From positions 8,700,501 through 8,764,500 of the forward strand of contig NZ_CP012109.1 in assembly GCF_000280925.3 (NCBI RefSeq): DNA of 64,000 nt, written 5' to 3'. A program made the position numbers and the translations under genes. The stretch comes from Myxococcus hansupus. GTDB lineage: Bacteria > Myxococcota > Myxococcia > Myxococcales > Myxococcaceae. Of this stretch, positions 56,852-64,000 are shown piece by piece (the first letter of the stretch is position 1; each line of letters opens with the position of its first letter). The notes under the pieces were generated by a model. It had not been told where the DNA came from, made no database searches, and saw nothing but the letters and a program-made list of their open reading frames with translations.

Positions 56852-57409
56852 ATGAAGGCAAACAACTTGAAGAACCTGGCCGCGGTGGCGGGCGTCATGG
56901 TCTCGCTCAGCGCCGGCGCGCAGGAGTCGTCGGGGAGCTTCGGTCAGGAGGGACAGTTCGTCATCAGCACGGACGCGTCCGCGAGCCTGGGTTACTCCAC
57001 GCAGGGCAGCGGCGTGGGCTACATCTTCCTGGAGCCCGGCGCCGACTACTTCCTCAAGAAGAACCTGTCCGTGGGTAGCGGCCTCCAGGTCCGCGCCCTC
57101 TTCGGCAGCGGCGACACCGTGGCGGCGTTCGGCCTGAACGCGCGCATCGGTTACAACATCCCGCTGACGGACCGCGTGTCCGTGTGGCCCAAGGGCCAGG
57201 TGTCGCTCTACATCGGCGACAACATCCTGCCCTTCGCCAACCAGGCCCTGCCCGCCGACGTCACGGTCATCCTGGAGGGCTACGCGCCCTTCCTCTTCCA
57301 CGTGACGCCGCACTTCTTCGTGGGCGGTGGCCCGCGCCTGGCCTTCGGCCTGGGCGGTGACGTGGAGGTGAACTTCAGCGTCGCGACCACCATCGGCGGC
57401 TACTTCTAG
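56852..57409 (+). CDS. Outer-membrane beta-barrel protein (OmpW/OmpA-like size)
   Basis: A 185-residue protein with a signal (LAAVAGVMVSLSAGAQ) and about eight amphipathic strands (FVISTDASASLGYST, GYIFLEPGADYFLKKNLSVGSGLQVRALFG, FGLNARIGYNIPLTDRVSVWPKGQVSLYIG, FFVGGGPRLAFGLGGDVEVNFSVATTIGGYF), ending in an aromatic Phe as barrels do. The ATG at 56852 has a GGAGGG ribosome site 7 nt upstream. Probably a small outer-membrane pore or structural protein. Confidence 0.8.
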   Translation: MKANNLKNLAAVAGVMVSLSAGAQESSGSFGQEGQFVISTDASASLGYSTQGSGVGYIFLEPGADYFLKKNLSVGSGLQVRALFGSGDTVAAFGLNARIGYNIPLTDRVSVWPKGQVSLYIGDNILPFANQALPADVTVILEGYAPFLFHVTPHFFVGGGPRLAFGLGGDVEVNFSVATTIGGYF

Positions 57410-57484
57410 CCTCTGGGTGGATGTGCTGTCTCCGGGCCCCGGGCGGGGTGGGCATGTGCCCACCGCGTGCCGGGGTCTGGCGTT

Positions 57485-59278
57485 TCACTGGCTCCGCTGT
57501 TGGCCGGGGCCGTCCCCGCGAGCCAGGTTCATCGCGGTGCCCACCAGCGCCAGGTGGCTGAAGGCCTGCGGGAAGTTGCCCGTCATCCTCCGCGCCGTCG
57601 GGTCGTATTCCTCGGACAGCAGGCCCACGTCGTTGCACAGGCTCAGCAGGTGCTCGAAGCGTTCGCGCGCCTCGTGCTCGCGGCCCATCATCGCCAGCGC
57701 GTCCGCCAGCCAGAAGCTGCACGCCAGGAACACGCCTTCCCCGGGCGGCAGGCCGTCCCGCGTCTTGTGCGTGTGGTAGCGGCGGACCAGGCCTTCGTAG
57801 GAGAGCTCGCGCTCGATGGCCTCCACGGTGCCGCGCGCGCGAGGGTCCTCGGGCGGGAGGAAGCCCACCAGGGGAATCAAGAGCAGGCTGGCGTCGAGCG
57901 CCTCGCTGCCAAAGGCCTGGGTGAAGGTGTTGCGGCGCGCGTCGTAACCCCGCGCGCAGATTTCCGCGTGCATCCGCGCGCGCAGCGCCACCCAGTGGTC
58001 CACCTGGGCGCCGCGCATGCCGCGGAGCTGCGCCGTCTTCACCATCCGGTCCATGGCCACCCACGCCATGACCTTGGAGTGGGTGAACTGCTGGCGTCCG
58101 CCGCGCACCTCCCAGATGCCCTCGTCGGGCTCGGTCCAGTGGTCCTCCACGAAGCGCAGCAGGTGGACGCTCACGTCCCACGCCTCGTCGTCCGAACAGA
58201 CGCCGTGGCGGAGCGCGTGGTAGAGGCAGTCCGCGATTTCGCCGAAGACGTCCAACTGGAACTGGCTCACGGCGGCGTTGCCGATGCGCACGGGGCGCGA
58301 GCCCTCGTAGCCCGGCAGCCACCGCAGCTCCAGCTCGGTGACGCGTCGCTCGCCGGCCAGGCCGTAGAGGATTTGCAGCTCGTCCGGCTCACCCGCCACC
58401 GCGCGCAACAGCCAGTCGCGCCACGACTGCGCCTCCTGGGTGTAGCCCGCGTCCAGCAGCGTCAGCAGGGTGAGCGTGGCGTCCCGCAGCCAGCAGAAGC
58501 GGTAGTCCCAGTTGCGCACCCCGCCCAGCCGCTCCGGCAGGGACGTGGTGGGCGCGGCCACCAGCCCGCCCGTGGGCGAATAGGTGAGCGCCTTGAGCGT
58601 GATGAGCGAGCGCATCACCTGCGGGCGCCAGCGACTCTGGTGGAGACACTGGTGTGCCCAGGCGCGCCACCACCGCAGCGTGTCCTCCCGCAGCAGGTGG
58701 GCCGCCTGCGGCTGCCGGGGCGGGAGCAGGTGTGACGGGTGCCAGGAGAGGACGAAGGCTTGCTGCTGCCGCTCCGGAACGCGGAAGTCCGCGAGCACGT
58801 GGCTGCGCTCCATGCGCAGCGGCAGGTCGGTGGCCAGATAGAGCGCGTCCGGGCCGGCCTTGGTGCTCACGCCGCCGGGAATCAGCCGGGCCCACGGCGT
58901 GCGGTCGCCGTAGCCGAAGCAGGGGGCGAACTCCATGTGCAGGGGCACCTCGCCGGAGAGCGCTTCGACGATGCGCACCAGCCGCGGCGTGTCCTCGCGC
59001 AGCGGCATGAAGTCGCAGAGGCGCACGGCGCCCGTGTCGGTGTGGAACTCCGTCTCCAAGACGAGGGTGTCGCGCACGTAGCGGCGGTGGACGCGCCGCA
59101 CCGGCACGTCGGGGGTGATGCGCCAGAAGCCGTGTCGCTCGCAGCCCAGCAGCGCGGAGAAGCAGGCGTCCGAGTCGAAGCGCGGCCAGCACAGCCAGTC
59201 GATGGTGCCGTCCTTCGCCACCAGCGCGGCGCTGTGGGTATCTCCAATGAGCGCGTGGTCTTCGATGGGGGCCGCCAT
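57485..59278 (-). CDS. Glycoside hydrolase family 15 protein (glucoamylase/trehalase-like)
   Basis: A 597-residue cytosolic enzyme. The N-terminal beta-sandwich starts APIEDHALIGDTHSAALVAKDGTIDWLCWPRFDSDACFSALLG, highly characteristic of bacterial GH15 proteins. The (alpha/alpha)6 barrel follows (about 225-590; YSPTGGLVAAPTTSLPERLGGVRNWDYRFCWLRDATLTL, DEGIWEVRGGRQQFTHSKVMAWVAMDRM, PPGEGVFLACSFWLADAL). The catalytic acid is in PDEGIWEVR and the base in GEGVFLACSFW. Such enzymes cleave alpha-glucosidic bonds in storage sugars or trehalose. Confidence 0.9.
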   Translation of the reverse strand: MAAPIEDHALIGDTHSAALVAKDGTIDWLCWPRFDSDACFSALLGCERHGFWRITPDVPVRRVHRRYVRDTLVLETEFHTDTGAVRLCDFMPLREDTPRLVRIVEALSGEVPLHMEFAPCFGYGDRTPWARLIPGGVSTKAGPDALYLATDLPLRMERSHVLADFRVPERQQQAFVLSWHPSHLLPPRQPQAAHLLREDTLRWWRAWAHQCLHQSRWRPQVMRSLITLKALTYSPTGGLVAAPTTSLPERLGGVRNWDYRFCWLRDATLTLLTLLDAGYTQEAQSWRDWLLRAVAGEPDELQILYGLAGERRVTELELRWLPGYEGSRPVRIGNAAVSQFQLDVFGEIADCLYHALRHGVCSDDEAWDVSVHLLRFVEDHWTEPDEGIWEVRGGRQQFTHSKVMAWVAMDRMVKTAQLRGMRGAQVDHWVALRARMHAEICARGYDARRNTFTQAFGSEALDASLLLIPLVGFLPPEDPRARGTVEAIERELSYEGLVRRYHTHKTRDGLPPGEGVFLACSFWLADALAMMGREHEARERFEHLLSLCNDVGLLSEEYDPTARRMTGNFPQAFSHLALVGTAMNLARGDGPGQQRSQ

Positions 59279-59636
59279 GCCGCAAAGCTAGGGACGCCAT
59301 GGCCGCGTCGGGTCAGGGGCCCCGGGCGCACGCCGGGCCTCTTCCAGCGCCGCCGAACCGCCAAGGCCCGGGCCGTCCGGACGCCTTCGCGGATGAATCA
59401 TCACCCCGCCTGAGACACGCGGCCTGAGCAGTCAATGGCGGGCCCTTCCGTGAAGCTTGCGATGCCAGGCACCGCCACGGTGAAAGCCCTTGCGCGGCGG
59501 ACATTCGCGGTTGGTTTTCCCAGGGGCGCGCGAGGGTCGGTCCGTGGCCTCGGTCTGGTGTTTCAACCGCGTGTTTCACGTGCGGGGCCGGGTCGAACGG
59601 GCCCGCACCGCCCGCACCGCCCGCGCGTACCGGAGC
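59279..59636. other. Gene-free region upstream of the GH15 gene
   Basis: 358 bp without a supported gene. It holds the presumed promoter of the minus-strand GH15 gene, but no -35/-10 pair stands out. A tandem 9-mer CCCGCACCG occurs twice at about 59602-59619. No hairpin with a T-tract follows the GH15 gene's upstream neighbour. Confidence 0.4.
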
Positions 59637-60575
59637 CTACCCACGTACCAGGTTGCGCAGCAGGAAGCCCAGATTGGCGGGGCGCTCGGCCAGGCGGCGC
59701 ATGAAGTAGGGGTACCAGTGCCGTCCGTAGGGGACGTAGATGCGCACCGGGTGACCCTCCCTCACGAGTCGTTCCTGCAAGTCCCGCCGGATGCCGTAGA
59801 GCATCTGGAACTCGAAGGCGCCGCGCGGCAGGCCCCGCCGCGTGGCGTGGTCCAGTGTGGCTTCAATCATCCGCTCATCGTGCGTGGCGATGCCGTGATA
59901 CACGCCGCTGTCGAGCAGCACGCGCATGCTTCGGATGAAGCTCGCGTCCACGTCGCGCTTGTCTGGAAAGGCCACGTCGGGCTTCTCCAGATAGGCGCCC
60001 TTGCACAGACGGATGCGGATGCGCTGGGCGCACAAGTCTTCCGCGTCCTGCTCGGTGCGCCGCAGGGCGCTTTGCAACACGGCGCCCACGTGTGGCTCGC
60101 CGAACTCGGCGCGGAGCTGGCGGACGATGTCCAACGTCACCTGCGTCACCGAGCTGTCCTCCATGTCGATGCGCACGAAGGAGTCCCGGGCGGCGGCCTC
60201 GGCCACCACGGTGCGGGCATTCTCCAGCGCCAGGGCCTCGTCGAAGAGCAGCCCGCACTGGGTGAGCTTCAGGGACACGTTGGCCCGCACGCCCACCGCG
60301 TCGATGCGGTGGAGCAGCCGCTGGTACTCACGCACCTCCGCGCGCGTCTCCTCGGGCGTCTGGACGGCCTCGTTGAGGTGGTCGAACGACGCCATGAGCC
60401 CCTTCGCGCCCAGCGCCTTCACCGCGTCCAGCGCCTCCTCCATCGACTCGCCCGCGATGAAGCGCGAGGCCAACCGCCGGAAGGGCCCCAGCCGGGTGGC
60501 GACATCCTTGAGGGCGGGCTTGCGGGCCAGGAAGTGCAGCGCGGCGCGAGACAGGTGGGTGGTGTCGGCGGTCAT
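59637..60575 (-). CDS. Monofunctional proline dehydrogenase
   Basis: A 312-residue FAD-dependent enzyme. TIM-barrel signatures: GLMASFDHLNEAV (about 60-72), ANVSLKLTQCGLLFD (about 97-111), SFVRIDMEDSSVTQVTLDIV (about 130-149), RIRLCKGAYLEKPDVAFPDK (about 188-207), YHGIATHDERMIE, and the C-terminal substrate motif PVRIYVPYGRHWYPYFMRRLAERPAN (about 276-301), with the Tyr-x5-Arg-Arg-type residues of ProDH. It oxidises proline to pyrroline-5-carboxylate at the membrane. The matching P5C dehydrogenase is not in this window. It is the last gene of a three-gene run. Confidence 0.9.
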   Translation of the reverse strand: MTADTTHLSRAALHFLARKPALKDVATRLGPFRRLASRFIAGESMEEALDAVKALGAKGLMASFDHLNEAVQTPEETRAEVREYQRLLHRIDAVGVRANVSLKLTQCGLLFDEALALENARTVVAEAAARDSFVRIDMEDSSVTQVTLDIVRQLRAEFGEPHVGAVLQSALRRTEQDAEDLCAQRIRIRLCKGAYLEKPDVAFPDKRDVDASFIRSMRVLLDSGVYHGIATHDERMIEATLDHATRRGLPRGAFEFQMLYGIRRDLQERLVREGHPVRIYVPYGRHWYPYFMRRLAERPANLGFLLRNLVRG

Positions 60576-60595
60576 GGCGGGTGGGCGGTGTCCAT

Positions 60596-61474
60596 TCAGT
60601 CGAGGTGCCGCCGGAGGAAATCCCCGGCGAGCGCGTTGAAGGCGTCTGGGTGGCTCATGTAGGGCAGGTGGCTGGCGCTTCGGATGAGCTCCAGGCGCGC
60701 GCCGGGGATGTGCTCGGCCACGTCGCGGGCGGCGCGGCGGGGCACCAGCAGGTCCCTGCCGCCCTGGATGACGAGCGTGGGCACCTGGAGTGCGTGGAGC
60801 CGGGACAGGTAGTCCGCCGCCAGCACGTCTCGCAGCCGGCGCAGCAGCTCCACTGGAGACAGCCGCCGGGCCTCGCGCACGATTTCCGCCCGCCCCTCCG
60901 CGGGCAGGCTCAGGCCTCCCAGCACCCGCGCCACGGTGGGGGCCAGCAGGTAGGCCAGGGGCCGGGGCGAGCGCACCAGGGTGGACAGCGTCAGCGCCAG
61001 CCGGCGGATGCGGTGCACGCTGGCCACCGGGGACACCAGCACCAGCGCCTTCACCCGCTCCGGGTGCGCCAGGGCATAGGCGATGGACAGCAGGCTTCCA
61101 TAGGAGGAGCCCAGCAACGCGAAGCGCCCCGGCAGCCCCGACTCCGCGTGGTCCAGCAGCGCCAGGTTCCACAACAGGGGGGTATGGGTGGCGGGCGTGC
61201 GCAGCGGCGGCGTCCACAACAGCAGCCTCAAGGTGGTGGCCAGGGGCTCCATGGGCGCGAACGAACGTCCACTCGCACCCAGCCCCGGAAGGCACACCAC
61301 GGTGCGTGTCTCGTCCGTGTTGCCTTCCGGAAAGGTGAACAAACGTACCGGTGTGCCTCGCACCGGACGTTGTTCGCAATGCAGGTGGGCGTAGCCTTTC
61401 TGGATGTCTTCCACGTCCGGGACGAGCGGCGGACTGGCGACGCTCCCCGTGCGGGGTGAGAGGGCTTCAAGCAT
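60596..61474 (-). CDS. Alpha/beta hydrolase
   Basis: A 292-residue hydrolase. It shows VVCLPGLGASGRSFAPME (oxyanion region), the nucleophile elbow LLGSSYGSLLSIAYALAHPERV (Ser in GSSYG, about 126), the acidic residue in PTLVIQGGRDLLVP (about 240) and the final His in SASHLPYMSHPDAF (about 266). A cap of helices lies between. The substrate is not known; neighbours suggest lipid metabolism. Its start overlaps the acyltransferase stop by 8 bp, and it ends 20 bp before the proline dehydrogenase start, so the three genes are an operon. Confidence 0.88.
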   Translation of the reverse strand: MLEALSPRTGSVASPPLVPDVEDIQKGYAHLHCEQRPVRGTPVRLFTFPEGNTDETRTVVCLPGLGASGRSFAPMEPLATTLRLLLWTPPLRTPATHTPLLWNLALLDHAESGLPGRFALLGSSYGSLLSIAYALAHPERVKALVLVSPVASVHRIRRLALTLSTLVRSPRPLAYLLAPTVARVLGGLSLPAEGRAEIVREARRLSPVELLRRLRDVLAADYLSRLHALQVPTLVIQGGRDLLVPRRAARDVAEHIPGARLELIRSASHLPYMSHPDAFNALAGDFLRRHLD

Positions 61475-62189
61475 GCGCGGACCTCGTGAGCAGCCGCCGC
61501 ACGCTGGCGGCCACGGTGTCGCGGAAGGCCCGGAGGCGGGATTCGCTGGCGTCCGGCGGTGGTGGCTCGAGGGGCGCGCCCACTGCGAAGGTGAGCCGCA
61601 CGGGCCAGGGCAGGGGGCCCATGCCCACCACCAACGGCATCCGGTATTTGTCATCGGCGGACAGGCGCACGCACAGACGCTCCTCGCCAGGGGGCCACCG
61701 GAAGGTGTCATCCACGCCCAGTCCGGCGAAGGGCACCACCGGCACGCCTGTCTGGGCCGCGAGCCGCGCGAAGCCCAGCGCCCGCTCCCAGCACAGCCGG
61801 TAGCGGCCCTGGCTGCGTTTGAAGGTCTCCCGAGCGCCTCCTGGATAACAGACGACCAGCGCGCCACCCTGGAGCGCCGTGAGCGCGTTCTCCCGCGTCC
61901 CCTCCACGCCGCCCAGCCACGGCAGCACCGTGCGGATCAACGGAATGCGAAAAAAGCCTCGCTCCGCCAGGCCCAACGGATAGCGGCCGGTGCTCTGGTG
62001 GATCAGATGAAAGAAGGCAGGCGTCTCGTAACCCCAGACGCCATGGTTGCCCACGAGCAGTACCGGACCTTGTAATGGCAGGTGCTCGGTGCCCAGCAGT
62101 CGCGCCCGATGGTACAGGGCGGAGAGGGCGGCGCCCTGTTCGGCGAGCCGGAAGATGGCTCGGCGCAGGCTGGCGAGCGGGGCGTCCAT
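61467..62189 (-). CDS. Lysophospholipid/diacylglycerol acyltransferase-like protein
   Basis: A 240-residue acyltransferase of the LPLAT superfamily. Motif I is VLLVGNHGVWGYETP, where NHGVWGYE replaces the usual NHxxxxD. Motif III is ALVVCYPGGARETFKRSQGRY, and motif IV PVVPFAGLGVDDTFRWPPG. These variants fit the DGAT/wax-synthase-related branch rather than PlsC proper. It probably adds fatty acyl chains to a lipid at the inner membrane. It is first in the operon with the hydrolase and proline dehydrogenase. Confidence 0.84.
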   Translation of the reverse strand: MDAPLASLRRAIFRLAEQGAALSALYHRARLLGTEHLPLQGPVLLVGNHGVWGYETPAFFHLIHQSTGRYPLGLAERGFFRIPLIRTVLPWLGGVEGTRENALTALQGGALVVCYPGGARETFKRSQGRYRLCWERALGFARLAAQTGVPVVPFAGLGVDDTFRWPPGEERLCVRLSADDKYRMPLVVGMGPLPWPVRLTFAVGAPLEPPPPDASESRLRAFRDTVAASVRRLLTRSAHA

Positions 62190-62371
62190 GGTGGAAAAAC
62201 ATGGGGATGCGCGCCCGCCCTGGCAGTTTTTACCTGTCTCCTGGTTGGCGAGCGGTCAGGCACACATGGGTGTGAAGCCCTGCGCATGCACAGGCGTAGG
62301 AGTTTGATTAATGCCCGCTTGTAGGCATACTCAGGTTGTCTGCTTCCCGGTGCATGCCGAACGTTGGGTGT

Positions 62372-62863
62372 ATGGGCAGCCCGTTCGACAGCCTCATCCA
62401 TCAGCACCGGGAGCTGGAGGAGCGTTTCGAGCGCCTGGCGTCTGGGGTGGACTCGGGGGCGTCGCGGGAAACCGAGGAGCTGCTGGCATTGCTGCGGTTC
62501 CATTCGCGTCTGGAGGAGCGCTGCCTCTACCCGTTGCTGGCGCAGGTGGCCGGGCGGGAGCGCTGCCGCGAGCAGACGGAAGACCATCTCACCATGCGAG
62601 AATTGATGGATGAGCTGGAAGCGCTGCCACCGGGTCACTCCGAGTGGCAGGCCCGTCTGTTGACACTGGAAGACCTGGTGGTGGCGCATTTCCAAGAAGA
62701 GGAGAATGCGCTGCTGCCCCAGCTCATGACTGCCCTGGATTCCCTGGCGTTGGATGACCTGCGGCGTGATTTATCGGCCACGCGGATGGAACTGCTCGCG
62801 CGCCCTCAGGTGTCCCATGTGGCGGGAGCGCCCCTCCTGGATTCACTCCACTGGGACGGTTAG
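62372..62863 (+). CDS. Hemerythrin-like HHE-domain protein
   Basis: A 163-residue helical protein. The metal-ligand pattern of hemerythrin-like domains is visible: SLIHQHRELEERFERL, LALLRFHSRLEERCLYPLL, REQTEDHLTMRELMDEL and VAHFQEEENALLPQLM, giving four helices with His/Glu ligands for a di-iron site. Such proteins sense or bind O2, NO or iron stress. The start is uncertain: ATG at 62372 or ATG at 62354; neither has a strong ribosome site. It is divergent from the acyltransferase operon with a 182-bp gap. Confidence 0.82.
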   Translation: MGSPFDSLIHQHRELEERFERLASGVDSGASRETEELLALLRFHSRLEERCLYPLLAQVAGRERCREQTEDHLTMRELMDELEALPPGHSEWQARLLTLEDLVVAHFQEEENALLPQLMTALDSLALDDLRRDLSATRMELLARPQVSHVAGAPLLDSLHWDG

Positions 62864-62864
62864 A

Positions 62865-62878
62865 CCCCCCGGAGGGGG
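62865..62878 (+). terminator. Short GC hairpin after the hemerythrin-like gene
   Basis: CCCCC (62865-62869) and GGGGG (62874-62878) form a short stem 1 base after the stop. No T-tract follows, so its terminator strength is doubtful. Confidence 0.35.
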
Positions 62879-63062
62879 CCTGGAAACAGGTGAGACCTGC
62901 GACAACGGGGTGAAGGTCCGTTGCTCAGTCACAACTTTTATCTCTTCCTTTAGACAAAACCATTTTTGGCAGGTATGGGTATGGGCAGCATCACAAGCAT
63001 CGAGCATCAGCCCCCCCTAGTACTGCATTACCCTTGTCGTTCCCCAGGTGAGGATTCAACGA

Positions 63063-63605
63063 ATGTCCGTGGATAAAGCGTTTCGCGACATGATCCGCAA
63101 TGAGATCGAAGTCCAGCTCAAGCCGCTGCGTGACGTGGTCGCGCGGCTGGAGGAGGGCACGGCGGATCTGGACGCGCTCCGCAACGTGGCCGAGCGCCTG
63201 GCGCCCCTGGCCGAGGTCGTGGGGCCCCTGTTCGGCGCGCAGATTCCGGCGGCGGCCAAGGCGGGTCGGCGTGGCCCGGGTCGCCCGGCGAGCGCGGCTC
63301 GCAGCACCCTGACGGCGGCTCCCGCCGCGGCGGCCGGTGGCAAGCGCCGGGGCCGCAAGCCCGCGGCGGCTGGTGCTGACGGCTCGCGCGCCTGCGCCAT
63401 CATCGGCTGCGGCAAGCCCAGCCGCACCAAGGGCTACTGCGCGGCCCACTACCAGAAGCTCCGCATGCTGGAGAAGACCAACCGTCGCCCGAGCGACTGG
63501 AAGGACTACGCGGACCCGGACTCCGTGGACGACATCAAGCTGCCGCGCGGACGCGCCGCGTCGAAGGCGCTGGCGGCTGCCGCTCAGGCTGGGCACGCAG
63601 GCTAG
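63063..63605 (+). CDS. AT-hook-like protein with a Cys/His zinc motif
   Basis: A 180-residue basic protein. The N-terminal ~60 residues are helical and acidic/amphipathic (DKAFRDMIRNEIEVQLKPLRDVVARLEEG). AT-hook-like cores follow (AGRRGPGRPASA about 68-79 and KRRGRKPAA about 95-103), then a compact Cys/His motif CAIIGCGKPSRTKGYCAAHYQKLRM (about 111-135) with ligands C-x4-C, C-x2-H. The pattern suggests DNA binding with a zinc ribbon. The ATG at 63063 was preferred to a GTG 15 bp upstream. It may be a nucleoid-associated or regulatory protein; no target is known. A low-GC stretch at about 62930-62960 is the probable promoter region. Confidence 0.75.
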   Translation: MSVDKAFRDMIRNEIEVQLKPLRDVVARLEEGTADLDALRNVAERLAPLAEVVGPLFGAQIPAAAKAGRRGPGRPASAARSTLTAAPAAAAGGKRRGRKPAAAGADGSRACAIIGCGKPSRTKGYCAAHYQKLRMLEKTNRRPSDWKDYADPDSVDDIKLPRGRAASKALAAAAQAGHAG

Positions 63606-63746
63606 CCAGCGGCACGCTGCCCCGGCCCGGGCAGAGAGTGACCGCGCCCCCGTTGTTCCGCTCTGTTGCACAGAGAGGATTCGGGGTCCGCCCATGCGGG
63701 AGAGACTTGCCCGTGGGGGCTTGCACGAGCATGAATGCCCGGGCCC

Positions 63747-64000
63747 ATGAACACACGCGATTTGGAGCCTGGAATCATCACCGACCTGGCCGGACGGACC
63801 ACGTACGGTGATTACCTGCAGCTCGACCGACTCTTGTCGGCCCAGGTGACGCGCTCACAGCCGCCTCACCACGACGAGCTGTTGTTCATCATCCAGCATC
63901 AGACGAGCGAGCTGTGGATGAAGCTGCTCATCCACGAACTGGGCGCCTGCATCCGTTACGTGCAGGCCGACCGGCTGGAGCCGTCGTTCAAGATTTTCGC
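63747..64000 (+). CDS. kynA: Tryptophan 2,3-dioxygenase, N-terminal part
   Basis: The first 84 codons are inside the window. They read [33 protein letters not shown], then [25 protein letters not shown], the characteristic opening of heme-dependent tryptophan 2,3-dioxygenase; His in QHQTSELW is the active-site base. The enzyme opens the indole ring of L-tryptophan to N-formylkynurenine. The rest lies beyond the right edge. Confidence 0.95.
   Translation, partial: MNTRDLEPGIITDLAGRTTYGDYLQLDRLLSAQVTRSQPPHHDELLFIIQHQTSELWMKLLIHELGACIRYVQADRLEPSFKIF

Noticed and set aside
1-64000. tRNA, rRNA and CRISPR arrays
   Set aside because: No cloverleaf-like segment ending in a T-loop/CCA, no rRNA-like stretch and no regularly spaced repeat-spacer pattern was noticed on reading either strand.

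Overview
The window is about 64 kb of very GC-rich DNA with dense codon bias toward G/C in third positions, frequent GTG starts and many 4-base ATGA/GTGA gene overlaps. Gene content points to a myxobacterium of the Myxococcus/Corallococcus group. The signs are a full exopolysaccharide (EPS) locus in the epsA-epsZ arrangement known from Myxococcus xanthus, two Sit-type lipoprotein toxin/immunity modules, a double-CXXCG immunity protein, and a member of a myxobacteria-specific paralogous family (TIGR02265 type). The species is not determined here. No tRNA, rRNA, CRISPR array or complete insertion sequence was seen.

Layout. 1-2740 holds the 3'-truncated gene of a secreted FN3/FG-GAP protein. 2781-5982 is a three-gene operon of an ECF-type sigma factor, a zinc-finger membrane anti-sigma factor and a caspase-like protease. 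6051-10703 is a four-gene operon of unrecognised proteins around a large HEXXH metallopeptidase. 10805-11745 has a lipoprotein and a small helical-repeat protein. 11858-14554 is a SitA5-type toxin (AHH nuclease-like C terminus) followed by one broken, one inverted and one normally oriented Imm11 immunity gene.

14571-30477 and 39503-47945 are two halves of the EPS locus. They carry glycosyltransferases EpsA, D, E, H and U, the GH44 hydrolase EpsB, acetyltransferase EpsC, polymerase Wzy (frameshifted in this sequence), flippase Wzx, priming transferase EpsZ, OPX protein EpsY, beta-barrel EpsX, chain-length protein EpsV, response regulators EpsW and EpsI/Nla24 and two histidine kinases, with an MgtE transporter embedded. 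Between the halves (30580-39353) lie a heavy-metal RND efflux operon, a von Willebrand A protein and a small hypothetical gene. In the Wzx/Wzy scheme EpsZ primes the lipid carrier, the glycosyltransferases build the repeat unit, Wzx flips it, Wzy with EpsV polymerises it, and EpsY with EpsX exports it.

48281-51746 is a molybdenum-cofactor block (MobB-FdhD fusion, MoeA, MobA). A second toxin/immunity pair (SitA6/SitI6 type, 51891-53291) sits directly downstream of mobA and is followed by a duplicated, decayed copy of the last ~257 bp of mobA, so the cassette is bracketed by direct repeats. The rest is housekeeping and accessory: a secreted hypothetical, a DUF3817 membrane protein, a TIGR02265 protein, a sorbosone-dehydrogenase-like beta-propeller, an outer-membrane barrel, a GH15 enzyme, an operon of proline dehydrogenase/hydrolase/acyltransferase, a hemerythrin-like protein, an AT-hook/zinc-motif protein and the start of tryptophan 2,3-dioxygenase at the right edge.
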